64,000 bases of DNA from Cichorium intybus. Lineage: Eukaryota > Streptophyta > Magnoliopsida > Asterales > Asteraceae. The notes beneath the pieces are model-generated. The model had not been told where the DNA came from, made no database searches, and worked only from the letters and a program-made list of their open reading frames with translations. Of the stretch, positions 54,626-64,000 are shown piece after piece (position 1 is the stretch's first letter; every line of letters begins with the position of its first letter). The stretch spans positions 63,357,382-63,421,381 of the forward strand of contig CM042016.1 of assembly GCA_023525715.1 (NCBI GenBank), in the 5' to 3' direction. Made by a program: the position numbers and the translations under genes.

Positions 54626-54740
54626 CACTACTGGAAACCCGAGACAACAACCTTATTGTTGCTGTCGGTTTTGGTTTAAGTGGCAAAACCGCCACTATGG
54701 GGTGGCTGATGGTTGTTGGTGGCGAGTCAGCAAGATCCCT
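54626..54740. other. Possible CACTA-type terminal fragment in LTR H
   Basis: CACTACTGGAAAC is followed by subterminal inverted motifs (acaacaaccttattgttgctgt; ggcaaaaccgccac), as at CACTA transposon ends. No matching right end or 3-bp duplication was found. Confidence 0.25.
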
Positions 54741-55740
54741 TGATGTTGGTGATTCTATGTGATCCAATTTATCTAGCGAAAAGGGGCTATGGAGATCAAG
54801 TAATTTCAGCTTGAGATTTATTGAAAAGTAAGGTTCGAATTTGACCAAATTGTTATCAAGTTAAGGACGTTTGGTACAAAGTTGGAATTATCAAAGATTC
54901 AAGAATATATGAATTTGTTTGTTTGATATTTCGAAAGGTTTAACATTTTGTTATCTAAATCTAAAGATTTACATTAAAGTGCTGGTTTAATAGGGAAACA
55001 AAACTTGATTTGGTTTCTTTGGTAAATTTTGAAAGATTGGAATGGAATTGTGAAATCCACCCTTAATGGGACAATTATTTTATGTACACAATAGTGTAGA
55101 TGTGAATATAGAATTAAAGTGAAAATGTCATTTATGAAGCGTTTGAAGCATATTAGTGTCAAGTGAACATGAAATAACATGTTTGGCAACGGTTTCGAAA
55201 CTTTAATTAAAAATTTGCTAAAATGGCATAAAGGAGTAAAGTGAAAGATGTTTTGACACCTAGCTATAGTAGTGAACTTATAAAGAGGTAAAAGTTTTAA
55301 TGTTGCTAAAATATCTTTGTGAAATCTAAGAATACCATTTTTGGTCAAAATGGGACCTAAAGGTAAAATTATCCAAAATGGTTATTATATTGTAGAAATC
55401 ATAATTGACCATTGGTATGGAATTAGATGAAGATTAGTAGTAGCTCAAGAATTATTAGACAATTACTATGTGTTTAGTTGTCTAATACGTTCTAATCTCC
55501 TATTAAATTAATTGAGATTGAAGGACGCTTGGAGGCAACGAAAGGATAGAGTTATGTGGATTAGCGTAGCTAGACGTATCTAGCTACTAAGGTGAGTACA
55601 TGTGGCTTTTTCCCACTATGGGGAACATGGCAAAGTATTTATAGATCTTTATGTAACTTCCAAATATGAAATGAAATGCAAACCTTTTTCTTATGTCATG
55701 TTTATGAAGGTGTTGTATAACGTTTATGAAACGATGTTAT

Positions 55741-55985
55741 GAAATTATGTTTTGGCATTAAGCCTACTATGTTTGAAAAGTATGTTTTGGCATCAAGCCA
55801 TAAAGATTTGAAAATTATGTTTTGGCATCAAGCCATAAAGATTTGAAAATATATTTTGGCATTAAGCCACAATGATTTGAAAGAAAGTTTTGGCAACAAG
55901 CCTACAACGATTACAAAAGTATGTTCTGACATCAAGCCTACTCCGTTATTGAAAGATCGCCTTAGCTTCAAGCCTACTATGCTTA
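55741..55985. repeat. Tandem repeat of about 35 bp in LTR H
   Basis: About seven imperfect units of 'tatgttttggcatcaagcc' plus a variable part, degrading to the right. Confidence 0.88.
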
Positions 55986-57103
55986 TGAAAGATTTAAATT
56001 GTTAATATTTATATAATTGTACATGTGTCTCATGGCATTATATGATTTCTTGTACAAAAGAAAAGTTGTTTATTTATGCATGTATAGAGTGTGGTTGCAT
56101 GAGTCAGCGAGGTCCGGACACGTCCCGGTAACGGGACAAGGCTCTACTGGGATGGTACCTCCCGTCGCGAAGTAGAAGTCTTCTAGGCGTCATTATAGGA
56201 TGATTTGTTCTCCTATTTTGGCGAGCTTTGGTCTTTATAGACCTTTATACGCGGTATATAACCGCAAACTTTTGTCACGAATGTAACCTGGTCTTTTTGA
56301 CCTAAGGAGTGGGTAGGAAAACTCGTGAGCTTTGCATTGGTGTGTGTGTGAATCAGCATTCTATATGCACCTATTATGTATGACACATATTGAATTGAAT
56401 ATATTGTTTATGTTTCAAGTTTTTATGAGCTGGTTTCGCAAAGAATTTTTGAAAGTAAATGTCATCTATATGACTTAGATCGTAAACAAGTTTTGAAAAG
56501 TAAAGGTCGTATTATAAGACTTATTTTGCAAAGGATTTTGTAAAGAAATATATCAAAAATATAATATTGCTTATAAAACATTTTCAACGATGTTTTGAGT
56601 CTAAAATCCATGTAGCTCACGAGACGTTTTCGTCTTACGTATTTTATTTTATGTCATGTATCCCAGGTTTTAGACACGAGAGATAGAAGCAAGTAAATGA
56701 TCCGAGGTGATTGAGATTTTAGATAGAGCGAACCTTGGCTGATATCCTGGTTTGTAATCCTAACTTGCTTTCTATGGTTGTTTGGTATGAAATTGTAACC
56801 CCCGAAGTTGTTCAAATATCTTTACAACTAAATGGATTTTGTTGGGACCGAAGTTTTAAGACGTGACTTTATGTCATGATTAAAGTTTTTAAAGCTTGAC
56901 AATTTGTTCTATATAGAAACACGGTTTTCGAAATATGAGATTTTTCAATACCGAGTTTTATAAAATACTATACTAGCTATTGTGGTTTTATTGTTAATGC
57001 GCTTTTGGCGTCAATGCGCTTTTGGCGTCCATTATGGTCTTATCTCACATTCACATACTAGCTATTTTTAAAAAGAAGGGACAAATTTTGGGGCGTTACA
57101 AGT

Positions 57104-57115
57104 TGGTATCAGAGT
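57104..57115 (+). other. Primer-binding site (initiator tRNA-Met), element H
   Basis: TGGTATCAGAGT, 3 nt after the LTR end; one base from the usual site. Confidence 0.85.
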
Positions 57116-57499
57116 CATAGTTTAACTGAATTAGGTGTTGAGACTCGAACCTAGGCTTAAACTGTGTGAGGCTTAAGTGAGAATGTGAATGTGAGATAAG
57201 ACCATAAGCAAGGAAGTAAAGGCCATGATAAGATATATGTTAAGATAGGTTGATAAACCTAAGAACCTAAGATGGGTTACAGACCTATAGGACGGTTAGA
57301 CTCCTGAGTCTAAGATAAGAACTGGATTGTTAGAGAATTATGTGATTATTTTTAATTGTTTATAGCTATACAAGTATTTGCTTATGAGCAATAGGATTCC
57401 CTGGTACATGTTAATAATATATATGTTGTAATGTATTAAGCTAACTAAAACTAGTGAACCAGGAGACCTAGTGGTGATGCCAGAATCAAATATGTATAG

Positions 57500-57537
57500 G
57501 TGGTTATGATAATATAGGCCCGTATTATCATAATCAC
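57500..57537 (+). other. Conserved leader hairpin, element H
   Basis: GTGGTTATGATAATA, loop TAGGCCCG, TATTATCATAATCAC. A 15-bp stem with a single G-U pair. E has the same stem position and nearly the same loop. Confidence 0.65.
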
Positions 57538-58621
57538 ATGATATGTATATGAGATTGGTGGAATCATGAAGGAATCTTGGGAATCTGGTAGAGAGATATA
57601 AGTAGAAAGTAGCAAAGAGGAAATAGAAAGTTTGAACGACATAGGATTCTTATACCTATGTAATAAGATTAGATACAGTTAAAATTTATTAAAGATGAAG
57701 TATGAATGAGAACCTAAGGAGGTATGAGGGGTATATGTTACCCAAATAGGGATTATGAAACAAGTAATAAAGGAATGACCGAAGGCAGTAGCATGGTGTG
57801 TCCTTCAAGAACAACCATGGAAATTCAAGCATATTCGTTACATGTTATGATTTTGTAGATGGTTAGAAGATGATAGTAAGATGCCTTATTGTAACGCCAA
57901 AACATGTTTATTATATAATTATAATAAAAAGGGCAAAATGGTCATTTTACCTCAAAAGGGTAATTTGGTCTTTTTGACAAAAAGGACTTGTTTGGTAAAA
58001 ATATTTTGAGTCTTGGACTTAAAATGTTATAATACTTTGATTTTTGTCATTTAATTTGTAAATGGTGGCAAAAGTTTAAGAAATGTAACTTCAAGGACCA
58101 AAAATGAAAATTTTGGAGGTATAAAAGGTTGGAACCTTCTCCTAGTTTGTGCAGAAAATTGGTAAGCTACGGGAGAGAAATTCTTGTGCGATTTCTGCAG
58201 AAATTGAAGAGCTTTGAAGAATTGAAGTTTGCAAAGTTGAATTATAGCATTAAAGGGTATAATTGGAAGCTTTTGAGGTAAAGATTCCAAGTTCTTGATT
58301 GTTTGTTCTTGATGAGTTTTGTAGAACTCAAAAACTGCAATTGCAGTTATAATTGTGTGGTTAAAATGGTTAGATACTTCCATTAAGTCATGCTAGTAAG
58401 AGCTTAACTCAACAAAATGGAAGTAGGTTGTTATAATTGATGAAATTGAAGATTTGGGGTTGTTAGAACTAAGAACCCTAATTCTTCATATGGTTGATTG
58501 AGTGGGTTTTGATGGTTAAAAACCTTGTTAAAATGTAAGGTTTTAGCCTAGGAACAAACCCCAAGTGATTAAGAACAGAAATAAGGACTTAATGGACCAA
58601 AACTGCAAGCTACAGTGCATA

Positions 58622-58745
58622 AATCGCGACTGGCCAGGGGACCTGCACTGCCGCTAGGCGCAGTGCGTCCAGAAGCCAGGCGGGGTGCGCCCAGGCGCAG
58701 TGCGCCCTCCCTTAGGCGCAGTGCGCCTCCGAGCAGAGGCCAGGC
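58622..58745. repeat. GGCGCAGTGCGCC palindrome cluster in LTR I
   Basis: Three or four copies of GGCGCAGTGCGCC or close variants in about 120 bp, strongly GC-rich against the AT-rich LTR. Confidence 0.8.
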
Positions 58746-59214
58746 AGGGGATCAAAAACGCTAACTTTTGCTTGGCTTGTCCGATTTAGCTCAAATTTGA
58801 ACCATAGGCTCGTTATGGTCTAAAAAGTTTGGGAAAATTTTTATATCGAGTTTTCGACCCCTCGGGGGCACTGTAGACCGATCCGAATGCCTCGGTGAAT
58901 AGTAAAATTCATATAAAGTTAGTAAACGGAAAGTTTATTAACTAGGCATTGTTTATAACGATATTATATTGAACTCTATTGTATTAGAGTTAATTTGAAT
59001 GGCTATTGACCTATAATCATTTTGATAATAAATGGAATTATAGGTACGGGACAAAATCCTACGAATTCCATTTCAAGGCAAGGAACAACAAACGCTAGTT
59101 GTAGCAAACCCTCAGGTGAGTAATCTCACTCGTGTTAGATGTGACAATGATAAATGAGCAGCTGCGGATTGAGAACAGTTTTGGGGACGAAAAATGACGG
59201 ATTTATGATATGAT

Positions 59215-59466
59215 ATGACAAGACCAGATAAGCCGTGAGTCTTTTATAGACAAGAACGGAACTGTGAGTCAATATATCTATGTAAACTGTTATATAGACA
59301 ACAGCGGGCTAACCCGTGTGTCTAGGCAACAGCGGGCTAACCCGTGAGCCACAGTTTATTTTGATGAGTCATATTTACATAGACAACAGTGGGCTAACCC
59401 GTGAGTCTAGGCAACAGCGGGCTAACCCGTGAGCCACGGCAACAACGGGCTAACCCGTGAGCCATA
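59215..59466. repeat. Tandem repeat in LTR I
   Basis: One 'ccagataagccgtgagtc...gacaagaacgga' unit as in LTR G, then about five shorter units of 'ggcaacagcgggctaacccg' type. Confidence 0.85.
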
Positions 59467-59824
59467 TTTGATTTTGTATTGCATGATAATACATATTTGA
59501 CTTTGTATAGAGAATTTTATTCTTATACATGTTATTCTTGATTTGATTACTCATTGGGCTTTATAGCTCACAGTTTACTTGATATGTCCCTGCAGGTGAG
59601 CGTGACCCTGCTAAGGGAAAAGACAAAGTCCGTGACTGAGGACTTAGCATTTGAAGTAACGACCCGGCTTGAAGAATGTATAATATTTATGTATTGTACT
59701 TCGTGATACACTTGTACTCGTATTTTGTTAACTAATACCCTATACTTATGGTTTTTATTGTAAAATATTTGGTTTGAAAAATAAAAATTTTTGGGCTGTT
59801 TTTGTTAATAAGTCGGGTGTTACA

Positions 59825-61030
59825 ATTATCAAGGCAAGGAACCCAGGATGATAATGCGAGCTAAAGATAGGAAATAGCAACAGAATCAAGATGTGGGAAG
59901 TTTTAACTTCCAAACTTGAATAAGTACCATAAGTTAAGGCATCTAAAGGCTGGGCAAATGATTAAGTCATAAGTATGGTGACTTAACAGGAAAAGATGAC
60001 AAGTGAAATTTCCTAGAGAGGTAAAGAAATGAACATGGAAGAGTAGCAAAGGTACAAAATCTCGAGTATTTTACTCTATTATAGCTTCATTGACTGTATG
60101 TACCTAAGCTATGTGTAAGGTTACTTGATATTTCACGTTATGGATGTTTGGATATGTCACGACACATGTTTTAAGTTTGGTATCAATGTTTGGAAGCTTA
60201 GAGTGTCGTGGTTGAGAAGATAGAAGATTTAAGGAAGAAAGTGGTAGTATGCCTTGTTTTAAGCGATGCAATCACTTCGGGATGGTAAGTTGGTAGCTGT
60301 ATTAGTGTTTAGAATTGAAAGAACATTACCCTAGATAGGGTATAGAAGGATTGACATATAAATAGGCTCGTGAGTGTCACGACGCGCCTGTGTGGAAGTC
60401 ACGATGCTGAGATTGAGCATAAGTCGATGTGCAAAAACAATTCTTCACAGACAAGATGCTAAACAGTAGAGCGGGCACGACGCTTAGGTGGACGTGATGT
60501 GACTTCAAAATGTAATGACGCATTAGCTATACTAGGTTATAGTTGTGTATATGTTGTGAATTTCTAAAAGCTTAAAGGTTGTTTCCTAGGGACTTTTCGT
60601 CTCCAGAAGCTAGAATTCGATATGAAGCTGATGCGTAAAGAAGTCTAGATAATGAAGGCATGACATGTATACTCGATAGTGAATGATAGTTGTTCGGAAT
60701 GCAAGTTGTTAATTCACAAGTTATTAAGAGCATTGGAATTATTTATGGAGAAATAAGATTATCATGATTGTTGTGCGAGCTTTAGCACATGAAGGATGAT
60801 AATTAGGAAGGTATTTCGAGGACTCTGTTGATATTAGTGTTTCTTCCTAATGGGATGATTATCACAAAGTTGATATTTTATTGGAAAGTTAATTTGTTAG
60901 TGCTAAAAGCCATATCGTTGACCAACTCGTAGTTTGATAGTTTTGAAATTGTATTATCAAACTTTCTATCTTGATGGAATGTAACTTATTTTCACTTGAA
61001 TGCTTTTAATGAACAATTTCTTATCGTGTA
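59825..61030. other. Non-coding leader of element H, second part
   Basis: No ORF. A dyad at 59896-59911 (GGAAGTTTTAACTTCC, followed by AAACTTGAA) matches E at 33238-33253. The part beyond about 60000 was not aligned to anything else in the window. Confidence 0.5.
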
Positions 61031-61934
61031 TGTTGCCTCTGATAACCTGTACTCTGATTACTTGTCTCTATCCGAAATTCAGTATTGAATTTCGGACTCC
61101 GTCCTTCGAAGAAAGTGAGTATCAGAACGTAATTCACTCAGAAGATTGAGCTCAGAAGATCACACTCAAAACTAAGTCAGAAAGTCAGAACATACATGAC
61201 TATTTCCAGATACACTCTGATAACATCAGCCAGGACTCCGAAATCCACTCAGGATTTCGGACTATCAATATAAATATATCATTGGAAATATCACACTTAA
61301 GCATTCAACAAAGAAGACTGAAGAACAAATAATATCTAAGAGATAAGGCAAAGGATAAGCACGTCAACTTATAGGATATGATTAGACTAGATCAAGCGTG
61401 GTCATCTAGAAGCATGTCTATTGTACTTTAGAGCATTATTAAATTATAGACAAGCCATCCTAGTCTGACATTGTATTATAATAATAGATTTACCTTTCTT
61501 ATCTGACTGAAGAGAGACGTGTTGTCTCTTCTTCAGTCCATAGGTTATTACCAGAAGGTCCTCCCTTAGTCTATAAAAGGGAGACCAAGTTCATCTTCAG
61601 TCCTCATGGTTTTGAGAGACTTTATGTAACACTTTCTCTTATCAATACATTCTCTCATTCCATCAACTCTTATGTTATCATCTGCATTTCTCATCTCTCT
61701 CTCTCTCATATCTAGCATTCTTACTTTAAGTCTTTATATTTCCAAGTTACTTAAATATATATCTTTACTGTTTATTGTTGAGCTATTAAGATCTGTTCTA
61801 AGTATTAATTCTTATTTATAATTCCGCATCCATCTCAAGTCTTCGGACTTGTCCATCTCCGAAACTTATAATTTCGGACTCTTAATTTCCACAATCTTTT
61901 ATTCCGCACTTACTTAGAATAATTGGCGACAACA
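61031..61934 (+). repeat. Element J 5' LTR
   Basis: 904 bp, TGTTGCC...GGCGACAACA, with inverted ends TGTTG/CAACA. It contains a TATA box (61572-61579) and several TTCGGACT/AGTCCGAA-type motifs in both orientations (61088-61100, 61228-61262, 61840-61880). Confidence 0.85.
61572..61579 (+). promoter_or_regulatory. TATA box in element J LTR
   Basis: TATAAAAG in a gTcTATAAAAGGGAGA context, a strong plant TATA match. It would give an RNA start near 61600. Confidence 0.7.
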
Positions 61935-61936
61935 AT

Positions 61937-61948
61937 TGGTATCAGCGT
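61937..61948 (+). other. Primer-binding site (tRNA-Met-like), element J
   Basis: TGGTATCAGCGT, 2 nt after the LTR end. It matches the initiator tRNA-Met site for nine bases and then diverges. Confidence 0.65.
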
Positions 61949-61949
61949 T

Positions 61950-63994
61950 GGAGGCTCTAATCGAGCCCCCATACTCATTCCTACTGAGTACAATGGCTGG
62001 GCATCTCGTATGCGCAACTATCTCAAAACCAAAGGCAAAGACATTTGGCGTTCGGTTGAGGAAGGACGTCATCTTCCAACCTTCACTCCCAGACCTAACA
62101 CGGCTAAAGAAGCACTAGGTGGCATTTCTCAACCAAGGCTAACCCCCTTGGACATTGAGAAAATGGACAATGATCAAATCGCCTTCACTTAGATTCAATG
62201 TGGAGTACCACCAGAACTCTTCGATCTCATACAAAACTGTAGTACAGCTCAGCATATCTGGGTTCTTCTTTAAAACATGTTCCTAGGAACAGAAGAGGCA
62301 AAAGATCAAAAGTTGGTGTCAAGCGTTTCAGACTACACGCACTTTTCAACATTTGCCGGAGAATCTCTAAGTCAAGCATTCACCCGGTTCTCCATAATCG
62401 TTACCAGACTCCTAAGTTCTGGAGCAGAAAGAACCAATCAAGAAATCAATCTTCGATTTCTTGAAGGGTTCGGAAAATACTGGGTACTCGTCAAGATGAT
62501 TCTTCAAGATTCTGGCAAATTAAAAACGTTCAACATGTACCGACTATACAACAATCTTATCGGACAAGAACGAGATATCAAAGGTAATCAACAACTTCAA
62601 CTTGGCGGACCTCTAGCCTTAGTTGCTGAGCACAACCATCAGACAAAGAACATCCCTCAGCAACAAGCCAATTCAAACACCACTAGCCCTCAGATCATTC
62701 TAACCCAAAATACTCAGTCTCAACAAACAAACTCCATACCTTCATACCATCCCTCTCAACCACAAATCTCTTACCCATCAAACTACCAAACTCCAACAAA
62801 ACAATACAAATCATCTTCAATCTCCCAACCATCCATTCAATCCAAATCTCCTACCCTTGCACTACCAGCACCGGTACAAACTTCTGACTCTCACTACTCA
62901 AAATACGACGAAGCTGAAGAAGCAGCATACCAACATGAAATCGCATTGATCAGTCAAAAACTCAACAGGATACCATCCTACTCTAACACCAAAAAGAACT
63001 ATCATCCCACCAACCAAAATGGAGGATTTCAATCCAGAAACAGCTATCAAAGAGGACATCAGAATTCCAACCAAAATCGTTATTACCAGAAACCGGAAGA
63101 TCAGCACAAAGAAAAAACAAAGCCAGATCCCGCTATGAGCTCTAACCCTGCTCCAACTGCTGAAACGAAAGAATCAGAAGTGATCAAATGTCACAACTGC
63201 GGAGGTCTATGGCATTATGCTGCTGACTGCCGAGCACCAAGAAATTATCCAAAGGCAAAAGACGAAGAAAAGGTCAAAGCATCCGTAGCATCGGAAATGT
63301 GGAAATATGGTCTTCAGGAGATGATGATGAGCAGTTTGAAAACAAAAGAAAACGAGGACAAGGATTTGGAGAATGCATGATAGTACAGGCAAATCGAGAA
63401 ACTCCAATCCCAGGTCTGACAAGTTCCAAACATTCCGAGAACATCGCAGAATCCTCATCTTCTTACACACCAAAGAACTATGCCTTCATGGTCAACCATA
63501 AGACATGCAAAGGTGTCAGCATCATAGAACAGGTACGTAACATGCTCCATACACATCAAATTTACTCTAACAATCTAGAACCTGCTCTAGAAAATATATC
63601 TAACACTTGTGCATATGCGTTAGCTGCGTATCAGCGGGTGTTGGAAGAAAGAGATAATGGGTATGACGAGGTGCTAAAGTTGAAAAGTAGACTTGAAGAT
63701 AAAAAGCTATTTTGTGACAAGCTTACTGCTGATTTGAAGATCGAACAAACTTCTAGAACTTCGTTAGAAAACTCAAATCAGCTTTTGACATCACAAAGGG
63801 ATTTAGCCCGAAGTGATAATGTAAGGTTAAACAAATTAATAGATCAGTTGTATCATGCAACTGAAGTTTTCAAATCTCATTCTAATATTAATTCTCAGAA
63901 AATACTTTCAATTAGGGATGGGCAAGAAAAACCACAAATAAAAATTATCCTATATACAACAAAAAAGTCCATTCTTTCAATATCCTTCAAATGA
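61950..63994 (+). pseudogene. Element J gag (broken)
   Basis: One frame from the primer site to 63380 with a TAG at 62190-62192 and a TAA at 62272-62274. A shift near 63297 then leads into the +2 frame to 63994. Features: the copia gag N-terminus (NRAPILIPTEYNGWASRM), a UBN2-like capsid region (SLSQAFTRFSIIVTRLL...NQEINLRFLEGF), and a Gln/Pro/Ser-rich stretch. The zinc knuckle is CHNCGGLWHYAADC at 63189-63230, with all C, C, H and C ligands. A coiled-coil-like extension follows. No in-frame ATG precedes the conserved N-terminus, so the original start codon seems lost. The last part ends at a TGA near 63994, possibly another lesion. Confidence 0.82.
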
Positions 63995-64000
63995 ATACAA

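Larger units (their letters stand above)
52061..57100 (+). repeat. Putative 5' LTR of element H (about 5 kb)
   Basis: The right end GGGGCGTTACA is fixed by the primer site at 57104. The left end TGTAACATCCGTG is chosen because the related LTRs G, I and E begin TGTAAC or TGTAAG. The stretch near 56130-56180 shares 'ctactgggatggtacctccc' with E's LTRs (reverse complement near 27815), confirming the family. At 5040 bp it is about twice its relatives, so extra sequence is probably inserted. Besides the features listed separately, I see no genes in it. Confidence 0.55.
57101..57889. other. Non-coding leader of element H, first part
   Basis: Purine-rich, no ORF. It aligns with E's leader over at least 57104-57180 and 57440-57665 and holds the primer site and the conserved hairpin. 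Confidence 0.6.
57890..59824 (+). mobile_element. Solo LTR I (chromovirus type)
   Basis: 1935 bp, TGTAACGCC...GGTGTTACA, inserted in H's leader. Flanks CTTAT (57885-57889) and ATTAT (59825-59829) differ at one base, consistent with an aged 5-bp duplication. It contains an AGGCGCAGTGCGCC palindrome cluster (58622-58745) and a tandem repeat (59215-59466). Confidence 0.78.
52061..61030 (+). mobile_element. Chromovirus-type Ty3/gypsy element H (5' part)
   Basis: Plus-strand element. A putative 5' LTR (52061-57100) is followed by a tRNA-Met primer site and a long non-coding leader (57101-57889, 59825-61030) that matches E's leader. Solo LTR I splits the leader and copia element J begins at 61031. 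No gag, pol or 3' LTR is visible before J. The rest may lie beyond J or be lost. Confidence 0.65.
61031..64000 (+). mobile_element. Ty1/copia element J (5' part)
   Basis: Plus-strand element beginning with an LTR (61031-61934), a tRNA-Met-like primer site and a gag gene, continuing past the window. The gag has the copia N-terminus, a CCHC knuckle and a long coiled-coil extension as in D, suggesting the same broad Sirevirus-like group. Stops and a frameshift in gag mark it as defective. Confidence 0.85.

Overview
The window looks like nuclear DNA of a flowering plant. It is AT-rich, has almost no host coding sequence, and is filled with layered LTR retrotransposons of the Athila (Ty3/gypsy), chromovirus (Ty3/gypsy) and Ty1/copia types. 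The primer-binding sites match plant initiator tRNA-Met and tRNA-Asp. The retroelement mix reminds me of Asteraceae, but that is memory-based and weak. Nothing is bacterial: there are no operons, CRISPR arrays, rRNA or tRNA genes.

Layout. (1) 1-6779: Athila-type element A, minus strand, left end cut by the window, with gag, protease, RT, RNase H and integrase remnants, a tRNA-Asp primer site and the 5' LTR. (2) 6780-12093: decayed Athila-like element B with a tandemly duplicated PBS/LTR junction. Its LTR is split by a chromovirus-type LTR (K, 9215-11730), itself split by a PIF/Harbinger-like element (9403-10415). (3) 12200-14885: a fold-back element holding solo LTR G (12344-14810, TSD TTTTT). 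(4) 14890-49215: a very decayed copia element F (minus), split by a complete Sirevirus-like copia element D (17329-47045, minus, TSD TTCTC). D carries two further complete insertions, both in its env-like ORF: the pol-less Athila derivative C (19748-26021, TSD GGAGG) and the gutted chromovirus E (27109-36920, TSD ATAGT). (5) 49216-52060: the only host-like island, with one two-exon gene for a secreted six-cysteine peptide (50040-50509) and a 255-bp direct duplication around it. (6) 52061-61030: plus-strand chromovirus H with a 5-kb LTR and a non-coding leader, carrying solo LTR I (57890-59824). (7) 61031-64000: the start of copia element J (LTR, primer site, broken gag), running off the right edge.

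By eye, LTR divergence is highest in D (about 6%), intermediate in C (about 4%) and lowest in E (about 1.2%), which fits the nesting order. Every element shows lesions, so none seems able to move by itself. C shares its LTR and primer site with A. E has fresh LTRs around a ruined pol. Both look like elements mobilised by proteins supplied in trans.

The less ordinary signals are the cysteine-rich peptide gene, a plant-style promoter in front of D's env-like ORF, a long non-coding leader with conserved dyads shared by E and H, four copies of a polypurine-tract-like motif in C, and clusters of different short palindromes at a similar place in several chromovirus LTRs.
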